The notes beneath the pieces are model-generated. The model was not told where the DNA came from and did no database searches. It saw nothing but the letters and a program-made list of their open reading frames with translations. DNA of 64,000 nt, taken from assembly GCA_020633335.1 (NCBI GenBank), contig JACKDU010000002.1, forward strand, positions 62,001-126,000, written 5' to 3'. Below, one piece after another: positions 7,910 to 15,763 of this stretch (positions within the stretch are counted from its first letter, which is position 1; every line of letters begins with the position of its first letter). The DNA comes from Myxococcales bacterium. GTDB taxonomy: Bacteria; Myxococcota_A; Polyangia; Nannocystales; Nannocystaceae. The position numbers were made by a program, and so were the translations under genes.

Positions 7910-8635
7910 TCAGAGCGTCGACGCGCCGATCAACGCCGCCACCCAGGCGAGCCGAAACGCCAGCGACGGCGCCAGCGAGCCCGACCAGCCGCGGAGGAGG
8001 CCGGCGACGCCGCCGACCACCGCGGCGAAGGGATCGAAGGCCGCGAGCCCGGAGACGAGCGCCCCGGCGATCACCGCGTTGGCGGTCCCGCCGATCGCCG
8101 CGACGCCGTCGAAGAGGATCCCCCGGAGGAGGAGCTCGTCGAGGAGGGCGACGACGACCGCGACCGCGATCCAGGCGGGCACGTCGCCCGCGAGGGTGAT
8201 CGCGAGCTCGCCGCCGAAGCCCCCGATCCCGAGGTCGCCGAACGCGAAGGCGAGCCCGCAGGCGAGCCCGAGGCCGAGCCCCAGCGCCGACCCGACGATC
8301 CGTCGCGGACCCTCGCCGCCCGCCCACCAGCGCCCCGGGTACCAGGCCCGCGCGCTGAGGACGACCAGCGCCATCGTCGCGGCGGCGACCGTCAACCAGG
8401 TCTCGGCGGCGCTCGCCGGCTCGTCGACGAGGAGGAAGAGGACGATCCAGCGGACGCCGAGCACCAGGCTGACGGCGATCAACGCGGCCCGGAGCTTGCG
8501 CGGCGCCTGCGGATCCGTGGCCGTGGCCGCGGCGACGATCGACTCCCCGCAGGCCGCGCAGACGTCGGCGCCGGCGACCCAGGGGCGCCCGCAGCCGCGG
8601 CAGAAGGCGGGCTCGACCCGACGGTAGGCGCTCAC
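7910..8635 (-). CDS. zinc-ribbon plus CPBP-like membrane protein, probably catalytically dead
   Basis: 241 aa. An N-terminal zinc ribbon (CRGCGRPWVAGADVCAACG) is followed by about seven hydrophobic segments. LLDELLLRGIL matches motif 1 of the CPBP/Rce1-type intramembrane proteases (EE..R) with Asp for the first Glu. The region corresponding to motifs 2 and 3 (SGLAAFDPF, then LRGWSGSLAPSLAF) has neither histidine that the active enzymes use. So the fold is recognisable but protease activity is doubtful. The GTG start overlaps the stop of the upstream zinc-ribbon gene (GTGA), indicating coupling and joint function. Confidence 0.7.
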   Translation of the reverse strand: MSAYRRVEPAFCRGCGRPWVAGADVCAACGESIVAAATATDPQAPRKLRAALIAVSLVLGVRWIVLFLLVDEPASAAETWLTVAAATMALVVLSARAWYPGRWWAGGEGPRRIVGSALGLGLGLACGLAFAFGDLGIGGFGGELAITLAGDVPAWIAVAVVVALLDELLLRGILFDGVAAIGGTANAVIAGALVSGLAAFDPFAAVVGGVAGLLRGWSGSLAPSLAFRLAWVAALIGASTL

Positions 8636-9081
8636 GCCTGCCCCCGCTCGCGCCGGAAGTTGCGGTGGGCGAGGCCGTTCTTGATCGCCCCGACGAGGAG
8701 GCTGATGACCACGACCTTGAGGAGGATCCCCTTGTAGATCGAGCTCGGATCGACGAACGCCTCGAGGATGTGGAGGACCGCGAAGATCCCGAGGCCGAGC
8801 CCCGAGGCGATCAGCGGGGCCCGCAGCGCCCAGACCGCGAGGACCGCGAAGAGCCCGGTGATCGTCCAGAGGATCGGGTTGCCCGCGTCGATCACCAGGG
8901 TGGCGATCATCTGGACCACGGCGACGACGCCGAGCGCCCAGACCCCCTTGCGGGCCTGGGCGAGGAGCATCGCCTCGATCTTGTCGTCGGCCTCGCGCTC
9001 GGCGGCGAGGCTGGCCCCGCAGGACTCGCAGAAGCTCGCGGTGGCGGCGTTCTGGGTGCGACACTTCGGACAGACGAGCAC
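8632..9081 (-). CDS. zinc-ribbon integral membrane protein
   Basis: 149 aa. An N-terminal zinc ribbon (VCPKCRTQN, then FCESCGASL) is followed by a charged helix and four hydrophobic segments. It looks like a small membrane scaffold or sensor. GTG at 9081 was chosen because GAGG lies five bases upstream and the zinc ribbon then starts directly; GTG at 9126 would add 15 residues. First gene of a two-gene operon with the CPBP-like protein, and both carry the same kind of N-terminal ribbon. Confidence 0.65.
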   Translation of the reverse strand: MLVCPKCRTQNAATASFCESCGASLAAEREADDKIEAMLLAQARKGVWALGVVAVVQMIATLVIDAGNPILWTITGLFAVLAVWALRAPLIASGLGLGIFAVLHILEAFVDPSSIYKGILLKVVVISLLVGAIKNGLAHRNFRRERGQA

Positions 9082-9301
9082 GGCGACCTCGGGGCCGCGG
9101 AGGGCGTGGTGCCGCGGCGCCCCCACGGTAGGTCAGGCGGGCGCGGGCCGTCCAGGGGAGGCGCAAAGGGCCGCAGGAACGCCGTCCAATGGCGTTTTCG
9201 ACCGCCCCGGCGGAGCCGCCCGCGGCCTGGCCCGGGGGCCACCTCCGGGGGCCACCTCCGGGGGCTGGGCATCTCCGCCCGCGCCGTGTCAGAGTCGGCC
9301 G

Positions 9302-9964
9302 ATGATCCTCCACGGCTACTGGCGCTCGACCGCGACCTGGCGGGTGCGGATCGCCCTCGCCTACAAGGGCGTCGAGCACACCGTCCACCCGATCGATCTC
9401 AACGCCGAGGGCGGTGACCAGCACCGCCCCGAGCACCGCCGACGCAACCCGATGGCCCAGGTGCCGGTCCTCGAGCTCGAGGCCGGCGACGACCCCGGCG
9501 CGCCCGCCTTCCTCGGGCAGTCGCTGGCGATCCTCGAGTACCTCGAGGATCGCTTCCCCTCCCCGCCCCTCCTCCCCGGCGATCCGCTCGGCCGCGCGCG
9601 GGCCCGTCAGCTCGCCGAGATCGTCAACTCCGGGATCCAGCCGCTCCAGAACACCGGCGTCGTCCGCCACCTCGAGTCCCTCGGGGTCGAGAGCGCGGCC
9701 TGGATCCGCCGCCACGTCGGCCGCGGCCTCGCGGCCTTCGAGGAGGTCGCGGCGCCGATCGCCGGGCGCTTCTCGGTCGGCGACCAGCTCTCCTTCGCCG
9801 ATCTCGTGCTGATCCCCGAGCTCGCCTTCGCCCGGCGCTTTGGCATCGACCTCGGCGGCGCGCCGACCCTCCTGCGGATCGAGGCCGCCTGCCTGGCGCT
9901 CCCCTGCTTCGCGGCCGCGGATCCCCTGCGCCAGCCCGACGCGCCGCGCGAGCCCGCGGGCTAG
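9302..9964 (+). CDS. maiA: maleylacetoacetate isomerase (zeta-class glutathione S-transferase)
   Basis: 220 aa, the normal length. The GST N-terminal thioredoxin-like domain has the zeta-class start HGYWRSTATWRVRIAL, NPMAQVPVLE for glutathione contact, and SLAILEYLEDRFP, followed by the all-helical domain with QPLQNTGVV and SFADLVLIPEL. It would isomerise maleylacetoacetate to fumarylacetoacetate in tyrosine/phenylalanine breakdown. The canonical SSxxS segment reads RSTAT, so a serine/threonine is still in place. No other homogentisate-pathway genes are adjacent; the gene stands alone. Confidence 0.87.
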   Translation: MILHGYWRSTATWRVRIALAYKGVEHTVHPIDLNAEGGDQHRPEHRRRNPMAQVPVLELEAGDDPGAPAFLGQSLAILEYLEDRFPSPPLLPGDPLGRARARQLAEIVNSGIQPLQNTGVVRHLESLGVESAAWIRRHVGRGLAAFEEVAAPIAGRFSVGDQLSFADLVLIPELAFARRFGIDLGGAPTLLRIEAACLALPCFAAADPLRQPDAPREPAG

Positions 9965-9968
9965 CGCC

Positions 9969-9997
9969 TCGACGATCGCCCGCCCATCGCGTAGCGT
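9969..9997 (+). promoter_or_regulatory. promoter TCGACG-N17-TAGCGT, leaderless geometry
   Basis: TCGACG (9969-9974), a 17-base spacer, then TAGCGT (9992-9997) ending six bases before the GTG at 10004. Same layout as the promoter at 4664-4692. Confidence 0.6.
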
Positions 9998-10003
9998 GGA
10001 CCG

Positions 10004-10828
10004 GTGCCGCGCTCGCCCTGGCTCGCCGCCCTCCTCAGCGCCGCCCTGATCGCCGCCGGCTCGCCGCCAGCGCGCGCGAGCGAGGGCGCGCCGGGCTCCG
10101 ACGTCGTCCGCCTCCAGGGGGGCGGCATGGTCCGGGGGACGATCGTCGAGCTCCGGCCGGGGGACTCCGTGACGATCCTGATCGCCGGCGAGAGCTCGCC
10201 GCGGACCTACAAATGGGAGGAGATCGTCAACACAGAGCTCGGTGATCGCCCGCAGCCGGTCGCGGCCACGCCGACCCCCGGACCTCCCGCAGGACCCCTG
10301 CCCGACCTCGCGGAGGGCGGGCGCGGCCTCCCGCGGCTGACGATCGACGCCCGCGGCCGTCGACCCGTCCATCTCTTCACCGTCGGCGACGGCGCGGTCG
10401 CGGTCTCGACGGCGTCGACCTCGAGCACCTCCAACCCGACCCTGACGATGACCACCGTCCGCTCCGGGATGGTGCTCCGCTCCGTCTGCCAGGCGCCCTG
10501 CGATCAGGTGATCGACGGCCGCGCCGGCTACCCCTTCTTCTTCGGCGGCGATCGAATGCCGCTCTCGCGCCCCGTCTACCTCAACTACGCCGAGGGGGAG
10601 CTCCACGCCGAGGTCAAGCCGGGGCGGATCGGCATGCTCATCGGCGGGGTCTTCGCGACCTCCTACGGCGGCGCCGGCGTGATCGTCGGCGGCACCCTCC
10701 TCGGGGTCGCACCCGATCGCCTCGCCCGCCCCGGCGGGATCCTCCTCGGCGCCGGCGCGGCCCTGATGATCGCGGGGATCGTCATGCTGGTGAAGGGCCG
10801 CACCCGCTACGTCCTCCGCCGGCGCTGA
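10004..10828 (+). CDS. exported/membrane protein with SH3-like N-terminal segment, function unknown
   Basis: 274 aa. A signal peptide ends around ARASE. A short beta segment (VVRLQGGGMVRGTIVEL, then VTILIAGES and YKWEEIV) looks like the RNA-chaperone-like/SH3-like module that myxobacterial periplasmic proteins often carry. A Pro/Ala linker, a second beta domain with C-x3-C (SVCQAPCDQ) and two C-terminal transmembrane helices with glycine zippers (IGMLIGGVFATSYGGAG, then LGAGAALMIAGIVML) follow. It ends in a basic tail, expected to be cytoplasmic. Confidence 0.65.
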   Translation: MPRSPWLAALLSAALIAAGSPPARASEGAPGSDVVRLQGGGMVRGTIVELRPGDSVTILIAGESSPRTYKWEEIVNTELGDRPQPVAATPTPGPPAGPLPDLAEGGRGLPRLTIDARGRRPVHLFTVGDGAVAVSTASTSSTSNPTLTMTTVRSGMVLRSVCQAPCDQVIDGRAGYPFFFGGDRMPLSRPVYLNYAEGELHAEVKPGRIGMLIGGVFATSYGGAGVIVGGTLLGVAPDRLARPGGILLGAGAALMIAGIVMLVKGRTRYVLRRR

Positions 10829-10970
10829 GCAGCGCGCGCGCGAACGCCCGTACCGGCGCGAAGGTCGCCGCAACGGGTGCGACAAATTGCAACAGACTGA
10901 CCAGGAGCGCCGCCTGGCGCCCTCGGCGGCGCCCTCGCGGACGGCACGCCACCTGCATCGGGGGGCCGCC

Positions 10971-11852
10971 ATGGCCTCCTCTGCAACGCTCCTGACCGCC
11001 CTGCTCGGCGCCGCGATGGCGACCGGCTGCGTCCTCGACAACCCGAGCTTCGACGGGCTCTCGGGCGCCGAGACCGGCGTGGGCGCGGCCAGCTACGGGG
11101 CGAGCTGGGGCTCCAGCGACGGCCTCTCCGGCGGCGACTCGGAGGGCGAGGACGGGAGCTCGAGCGGGGGCGACTCCGAGGGCGCGAGCGGCGGGCTCAG
11201 CGAGGGCGCGAGCAGCAGCGGCGGCGAGACGAGCGGGAGCGGGAGCGACGGGGTCGACACCGACACCGGCACCGGCACCGGCACCGACACCGACGGCGTC
11301 GCCACCGGGGCCGACACCGGCACGGCCGACACCACCGGCGGCGACGCCGGGATCGAGGTCGGCCACGCCAGCGACGCGAGCTGCGACCAGACCTTCTGGT
11401 GTCTTCAGGGCCAGGTCGGCGCGGTCAACCTCCCGGTCGAGTGCTTCGACGTCGGGATCGCCCCGCCCTACATCGTCGATCGCGTCGACTTCCAGGTCTT
11501 CGCCCGCAAGGGCGCGCCGCCGACCGCGATCGAGATCTACGAGTACGACGCCGCGACCAAGCGCCCCTTCTTCGATCCGATCGCCACCCAGTGGCTCGGG
11601 GCGATCGACGGCGAGGGCAAGCAGAGCGTGGCGATCGATCCGGTCGAGGTGTCGACCCCGCGGGTCTGCGTCGGCGTCCGCTCGGGCGACGCGCTCTCCA
11701 CCCAGCTCGGGATCGCCACCACCGGCGCCCAGCCGCCCTGGTCCACGAGCTTCCTCGGGGGGAGCGGCGGCTGCACCCTGCCGACCCACACCGACGTCCG
11801 GACGATCGGCGGCTCGCCCTGGTGCATCAGCGCCTTCGTCCACGAGGGCTAG
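10971..11852 (+). CDS. tethered surface lipoprotein, function unknown
   Basis: 293 aa. Signal peptide with lipobox MATGC, then about 100 residues rich in Gly, Ser, Asp and Thr including (TGTGTDTD)-type runs, then a C-terminal domain of about 160 residues. That domain has QVGAVNLPVECFDVG, VDRVDFQVFAR, IEIYEYD and a VSTPRVCVGVR strand; it is probably a beta-sandwich with two disulfides, resembling binding domains on exported adhesins. ATG at 10971 is chosen for the signal peptide. An in-frame ATG at 10887 would put 28 extra residues before it. Confidence 0.65.
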   Translation: MASSATLLTALLGAAMATGCVLDNPSFDGLSGAETGVGAASYGASWGSSDGLSGGDSEGEDGSSSGGDSEGASGGLSEGASSSGGETSGSGSDGVDTDTGTGTGTDTDGVATGADTGTADTTGGDAGIEVGHASDASCDQTFWCLQGQVGAVNLPVECFDVGIAPPYIVDRVDFQVFARKGAPPTAIEIYEYDAATKRPFFDPIATQWLGAIDGEGKQSVAIDPVEVSTPRVCVGVRSGDALSTQLGIATTGAQPPWSTSFLGGSGGCTLPTHTDVRTIGGSPWCISAFVHEG

Positions 11853-11896
11853 CCTGGCGCAGGAACAAGCGCGCAGGCGCGCGCGTTCATGGGCCC

Positions 11897-12682
11897 GTGC
11901 GCCTGCCCCCCCTCGCCCTCGCCCTCCTCGCGGCCTGCGCGACGCCGCCGTCGACCCCGGGCCCCGAGGTCACGCCGCCGCCGTCGACCCCGGGCCCCGA
12001 GGTCGCGCCGCCGCCGGTCTCCTTCCGCTGGTCGACGGATTCCGCGGGGGAGGTGGTGGGGCTGGCGGCCTGTCCGGCGGCCGACGACGAGCCCTGCCGC
12101 CACCTCGCGTCCTTCGATCCTGCGTCGGGGGCCAGGATTGGCCGGCGCTCGCCCTCGCCGACCGGGCAATACCTGGTGGTCGAACTCCTCGACCGCGACG
12201 GAGCGTGCACGATCGGCTTCTACGACGTCGACGGATCCGCCCGCGCCGACCCGGCGACGACCTGCAACCCGACCAATGGCGCGATCCTCTGGATCGACCA
12301 CGAGACCCTGTGGATCTCCGGCGGGGCCGGGTCGGGCGTCGGCTATGCGCAGCTCCGAAGCGCCGCGGGGGGCGATCTCTGGACCTCGGCGGCGATCGCC
12401 CATGAGCTCTCGCCCGGCGGACGACACGCGCTGGTCGGCCGCAACCTGGACGGCGGGGCCTGGATCGACACCGTCGACGTGATCGACCTGCGGCGGCCCG
12501 AGGCGCCGATCGCCAGCGTCCCGGTCAGCGGTGCGCCGGTGGGCGCGGAGTGGCGGCGCGACGAGGTCATCCTCCGCCTGCCTGGCGGCGACGAGCGGAT
12601 CATCCGCCTCCACGCGGACGACGGGCCGCCGCGGCCGGATCGCTCGGGCGCGCCGCGGCCCTTCTCGGGGCACCACGGCTGA
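11897..12682 (+). CDS. lipoprotein with duplicated proline linker and beta-propeller-like domain
   Basis: 261 aa. GTG start, lipobox LLAACA, a duplicated STPGPEVxPPP linker, then a domain with repeated strand-turn units such as SPTGQYLVVELLDRDGACTIGFYD, broken here for reading, and SPGGRHALVG and WRRDEVILRLPG. These recall WD40-like/TolB propeller blades. No enzyme motif visible. No Shine-Dalgarno. The gene begins 45 bases after the previous lipoprotein and could share its mRNA. Confidence 0.55.
   Translation: MRLPPLALALLAACATPPSTPGPEVTPPPSTPGPEVAPPPVSFRWSTDSAGEVVGLAACPAADDEPCRHLASFDPASGARIGRRSPSPTGQYLVVELLDRDGACTIGFYDVDGSARADPATTCNPTNGAILWIDHETLWISGGAGSGVGYAQLRSAAGGDLWTSAAIAHELSPGGRHALVGRNLDGGAWIDTVDVIDLRRPEAPIASVPVSGAPVGAEWRRDEVILRLPGGDERIIRLHADDGPPRPDRSGAPRPFSGHHG
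11951..12016 (+). repeat. 33-bp direct tandem duplication
   Basis: Two copies of a 33-base unit starting tcgaccccgggccccgag, differing at one base (acg/gcg), encode STPGPEVTPPP and STPGPEVAPPP. A recent in-frame duplication of the linker. Confidence 0.85.
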
Positions 12683-12798
12683 GCCGCGGCTGAGCCGGCG
12701 TCCCCCGCCTCGCGCCGTTCACCGCCGGGACGCGAGGATGAGGTCGTGACGGACGCGATGCGACAGACGCGGGCCCGCGAGCGCGAACCCGCGCGCCG

Positions 12799-14139
12799 CT
12801 ACTTCTTGCCCTTGCCGCCGCCCGACTTGCCGCCGCCGCCCGACTTGCCGCCGCCGCCCGACTTGCCGCCGCCGCCCGCCTTGCCGCCGCCACCAGCCTT
12901 GCCGCCGCCGCCAGCCTTGCCGCCCCCCTTCGCGCTCGCCGATCCGCCGAACGAGCCGCCGGCCTTGCCGCCCTTGCCGCTCTTGCCGAACGAGGCCGAG
13001 CCGCCGACGCTGCCCTTGCCGCCGCCCTTGGTCTTGCCGAAGAAGCCGACGTCGGCCTTGCCGCCGCCGCCGCCCTTGACCTTCGCCTTGCCGTGGGCCG
13101 AGCCCTTCATGTGTCCGGGCGGGCCCTCGCCGGTCGCCTTCCAGTGGCCGTGCTTGACGTGCCCCGGCGGGATCCAGCGGCCGCCGGCGTCGACCTCGTA
13201 GTGGGCGACGTAGGTCGGCCGATCGACGGTGAAGAGCCAGCCGTAGAAGACCGGGCCGCCGACCACCAGCCCGGCCTCGAGGCGGACCGGCGCGATCACG
13301 TGCTGGATGTGGAGCTCCGCGTGCGGGACCACCGGGACGAAGGCGCCGCGGATGTCGATGTGGGCCCCGGCCCGGAGGGTCGCGGTCGCGTCGGCGTGGG
13401 CGACCGCGATCAGCGAGGGCGGCCGCACGTCGGCGTCGACCTCGACCTCCGCGACCACCGTCGGCGGCCGCACGTCGGCGTCGATGTCGACCTCCGCGAC
13501 CACGGTCGGCGGCGCCACGTCGGCGTCGACCTCGACCTCGACCTCGACGCTGGGGGCGGCGACCTCGACGTCGACATCGGCGGCGGCGCCGGCCTCCACC
13601 CGCGTGAAGGTGTGGGAGGCGAAGGTCACGGCGGCGTCGGCCGTGTTCACGCTCGACGGGATCACCCGGTACTCAAAGACCACGGCCCCGCTCGCGTCCG
13701 CGTCCGCGTCGACCGCGACGTCGGCCCCGCCCGCGACCGCCACCGTCGGCGCCTTCACCTCGACGACCTGGACGTGATCGATGGTCCCGTCGGCGTCGAC
13801 GTCGAGGCGGTTGATCCCGCTCTCCTCGTCGTTGATCGCGACCTCGAGCTCGGCCGCCCCCTCGATCTCGCCCTCCTGGATCACCTCGGCGACCGCCGCG
13901 AGCTTGAAGTCGTCGGGGTTGACCCGCGCGAGGTAGGTCGCCTCGACGCCGGCGGCCGCCTCCGCGTCGGCGGCGACCGCAACCTCGGCGCCGGCCTCCG
14001 CCTTCGCGTCAGCGGCGACGGCGACCTCGCCCTCGCCGGCGACCCCGGCGTCTTTGTCACAGGCGAAGCCAGCGAGGGCCAGGGTGATGATCAGGGGACG
14101 TGAGAGAAACGCGTTTGTGCGCACGACCCCTTGGACCAC
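12799..14139 (-). CDS. Ala/Val/Asp-repeat lipoprotein with GGGGK-repeat tail
   Basis: 446 aa. A signal peptide leads to lipobox AGFACD, then Ala/Glu-rich repeats (EVAVAADA, AGVEA). Next is a domain with IDHVQVVEVKAP, then tandem VDADVxPPTVVAEV repeats and a basic segment with PGHVKHGHW. The last 110 residues are a Gly-Lys/Ser tail ending in several GGGGK/S units. The mixture of acidic repeats and a strongly basic Gly-rich tail is unusual; the tail may bind polyanions or carry the protein to the surface. GTG at 14139 is used; GTG at 14124 is equally possible. Function unknown. Confidence 0.65.
   Translation of the reverse strand: MVQGVVRTNAFLSRPLIITLALAGFACDKDAGVAGEGEVAVAADAKAEAGAEVAVAADAEAAAGVEATYLARVNPDDFKLAAVAEVIQEGEIEGAAELEVAINDEESGINRLDVDADGTIDHVQVVEVKAPTVAVAGGADVAVDADADASGAVVFEYRVIPSSVNTADAAVTFASHTFTRVEAGAAADVDVEVAAPSVEVEVEVDADVAPPTVVAEVDIDADVRPPTVVAEVEVDADVRPPSLIAVAHADATATLRAGAHIDIRGAFVPVVPHAELHIQHVIAPVRLEAGLVVGGPVFYGWLFTVDRPTYVAHYEVDAGGRWIPPGHVKHGHWKATGEGPPGHMKGSAHGKAKVKGGGGGKADVGFFGKTKGGGKGSVGGSASFGKSGKGGKAGGSFGGSASAKGGGKAGGGGKAGGGGKAGGGGKSGGGGKSGGGGKSGGGKGKK
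12811..12920 (-). repeat. 15-bp coding repeats for GGGGK/GGGGS units
   Basis: On the minus strand, consecutive 15-base units encode GGGGK with small variations (Lys followed by Ala or Ser). On the plus strand they read as cttgccgccgccgcc repeats. A slippage-prone array at the C-terminus of the lipoprotein. Confidence 0.75.
13418..13545 (-). repeat. 48-bp coding repeats (VDADVxPPTVVAEV)
   Basis: Nearly three copies of a 48-base, 16-codon unit encode DADVAPPTVVAEVDI, DADVRPPTVVAEVEV and DADVRPPSLIAV. The repeats are interleaved with Asp/Val pairs that could bind calcium. Confidence 0.7.
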
Positions 14140-14357
14140 CGACCGCTCGGCGATTCCAGGGGCCCATAGGCGCCAAACGTCGATTTTTTCTGGGTCCGCC
14201 AGACCTCAGTGGCTCCAGGCGGATCGCGTTCGTTGCATCTGCACGCCATTCGGTCGCTCGCCCGGCGCACGGTCGGCGCATTGTCGCCTCCGGGTCGTCG
14301 CAGCGGAGGCTGGTTGATCGCCCGACGACGCGAAGAAGCTCCGTGCGACGTCGATGC

Positions 14358-14363
14358 TAGAGT
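14358..14363 (+). promoter_or_regulatory. -10-like TAGAGT
   Basis: TAGAGT ends ten bases before the ATG at 14374; a leader of three or four bases is expected. No convincing -35. Confidence 0.4.
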
Positions 14364-14373
14364 CGAGATCGGC

Positions 14374-14853
14374 ATGGCCGCGGCGCATCGACCGATCACC
14401 TGGCTCCCGATCGGCGACGGCGCCCTGGCGATCGGCGGGCGCCCGGGCAAGCGGAGCCTGCCGGGCCTCGAGCGCGCCGCCTGCGACACGATCCTCACCC
14501 TGCTCAGCGAGGAGGAGGGCGCCCTCGAGATCCGCGAGATGGCGCAGGATCGCGGCTGGGCCTGGCGCTGGCTCGCGCTCAAGCACGCCGCGCCGCCGCC
14601 CGTCGACCGCGACCTCGAGATCCGCGGCGAGCTCTCCGAGATCCTCGCGACGATCCGCGGCGGCGCCCGCCTCTACCTCCACTGCGCCGCCGGCCTCCAC
14701 CGCACCGGGATGATCGCCGCCGCCCTCCTCCTCCTCGCCGGGGTCCCGGCCGCGGAGGTGCCGGCGCGGATCCGCGAGCTGCGGCCGCTCACCGCCGACG
14801 AGCTCCGCCGCGAGCGCCTCGCCTGGGCCGAGCGGATCGCCGCCGCCGGCTGA
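14374..14853 (+). CDS. dual-specificity/tyrosine-type protein phosphatase
   Basis: 159 aa, the size of a minimal Cys-based phosphatase. The P-loop HCAAGLHRTG (near residue 110) fits HCx5R, with Cys as nucleophile and Arg binding phosphate. DTILTLLSEEEG corresponds to the strand and loop seen in bacterial dual-specificity enzymes. No signal peptide, so it acts in the cytoplasm on phosphoproteins or a small phospho-substrate. It precedes the RDD/SpoIIM operon but has its own TANNNT box, as does that operon. Confidence 0.85.
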   Translation: MAAAHRPITWLPIGDGALAIGGRPGKRSLPGLERAACDTILTLLSEEEGALEIREMAQDRGWAWRWLALKHAAPPPVDRDLEIRGELSEILATIRGGARLYLHCAAGLHRTGMIAAALLLLAGVPAAEVPARIRELRPLTADELRRERLAWAERIAAAG

Positions 14854-14898
14854 TCGAGGCGACGCGCGCGTCCCCGCGTCCTCGGTCGGATGGTTCTC

Positions 14899-14927
14899 CG
14901 GACAGCCCGGCGCGGAGGTGCTAGTGT
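14899..14927 (+). promoter_or_regulatory. candidate promoter CGGACA-N17-TAGTGT
   Basis: CGGACA (14899-14904) and TAGTGT (14922-14927) are 17 bases apart; the hexamer ends nine bases before the ATG at 14937. Probable promoter of the RDD-to-DUF58 operon. Confidence 0.5.
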
Positions 14928-14936
14928 CGGCCGAGG

Positions 14937-15761
14937 ATGTCCGCACGCGCCCCGGGGAGGCGGCGAGCGCCGGCCGGCGAGCGCCTCGACACGATCGCCC
15001 GGGTCGAGTCGCCGGAGCTCGTGCGCTTCCAGTACCGCCTCGCCGGGCCCTCCCGGCGGGTCCTCGCCTACCTCTTCGACCTCCTGATCAAGGCCGGCGT
15101 CATCCTCGTCCTCGGCGGCCTCCTCCTCCTCGGCGGCGTCAACCTCAAGGCGAGCGCCGGCTGGACGATCGGCCTCCTCCTCACGGTCGCCTTCGTCGCC
15201 GAGTGGGGCTACGGCGTCCTCTTTGAGTCGCTGATGCGGGGGCAGACGCCGGGCAAGCGGGTGATGCGGCTGCGGGTGGTCAAGGAGGGCGGCCAGCCGA
15301 TCAACTTCATGGACGCGCTCCTCCGCAACCTCCTCCGCGGCGCCGACTTCCTCCCCGGCGGCTACGCGCTCGGGGCCGCGGTGATGAGCGTCGATCCCCG
15401 CTTCCGTCGCCTCGGCGATCTGGTCGCCGGGACGATGGTGGTCGTCGAGGAGCGCTCCCACGTCGGCGCGCCGGTCCGCCTGCGGCCGCCGCCGACCCCC
15501 GAGGAGCTCGCGTCGGTGCCGGCCGCCGCCCGCCTCGGCAGCGAGGAGCGCGAGGCCCTCGACCTCTTCGTCCGCCGCCTCGATCGCCTCGGCGCCGCCC
15601 GGGCCGACGAGCTCGCCGCGCTCCTCCTCCCCCGCTTCGCCGGCGCCCTGCCGGCCGACGCCGAGGCCCGACCGGCCCGCGCGCTCACCCTCCTCTACCT
15701 CCGCGCGACCGGCCGCTCCGCCGACGTCGCCGGGGCCCGCCCCCAGGGAGCGACGCCCTAG
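14937..15761 (+). CDS. RDD-family membrane protein
   Basis: 274 aa. The RDD hallmarks are present: RRVLAYLFDLLIK with the Arg and Asp in helix 1, a second hydrophobic helix pair, and GQTPGKRVMRLRVV before the third helix. A soluble C-terminal tail of about 80 residues follows. First gene of a run of six overlapping or abutting genes (RDD, SpoIIM, membrane protein, DUF4129/DUF4350 fusion, MoxR, DUF58), a set common in Myxococcota and Actinobacteria and thought to act in envelope stress or morphology. Confidence 0.9.
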   Translation: MSARAPGRRRAPAGERLDTIARVESPELVRFQYRLAGPSRRVLAYLFDLLIKAGVILVLGGLLLLGGVNLKASAGWTIGLLLTVAFVAEWGYGVLFESLMRGQTPGKRVMRLRVVKEGGQPINFMDALLRNLLRGADFLPGGYALGAAVMSVDPRFRRLGDLVAGTMVVVEERSHVGAPVRLRPPPTPEELASVPAAARLGSEEREALDLFVRRLDRLGAARADELAALLLPRFAGALPADAEARPARALTLLYLRATGRSADVAGARPQGATP

Positions 15762-15763
15762 CC

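Noticed and set aside
9236..9265. Short tandem acctccgggggcc repeat before the GST gene
   Set aside because: Only two copies of a low-complexity unit; no sign of a regulatory or mobile function.
12768..12779. CGCGGGCCCGCG 12-base palindrome between convergent genes
   Set aside because: No loop and typical of random high-GC sequence; a terminator role is not convincing.
12811..12920. Regular repeats that might suggest a CRISPR array
   Set aside because: Units are contiguous 15-mers in frame with no spacers and encode GGGGK; no cas genes are near.
13093..14103. Plus-strand frame of 336 codons across the Ala/Val/Asp lipoprotein
   Set aside because: Asp/Val/Gly-rich shadow of the repeats; the opposite strand has a signal peptide and lipobox.
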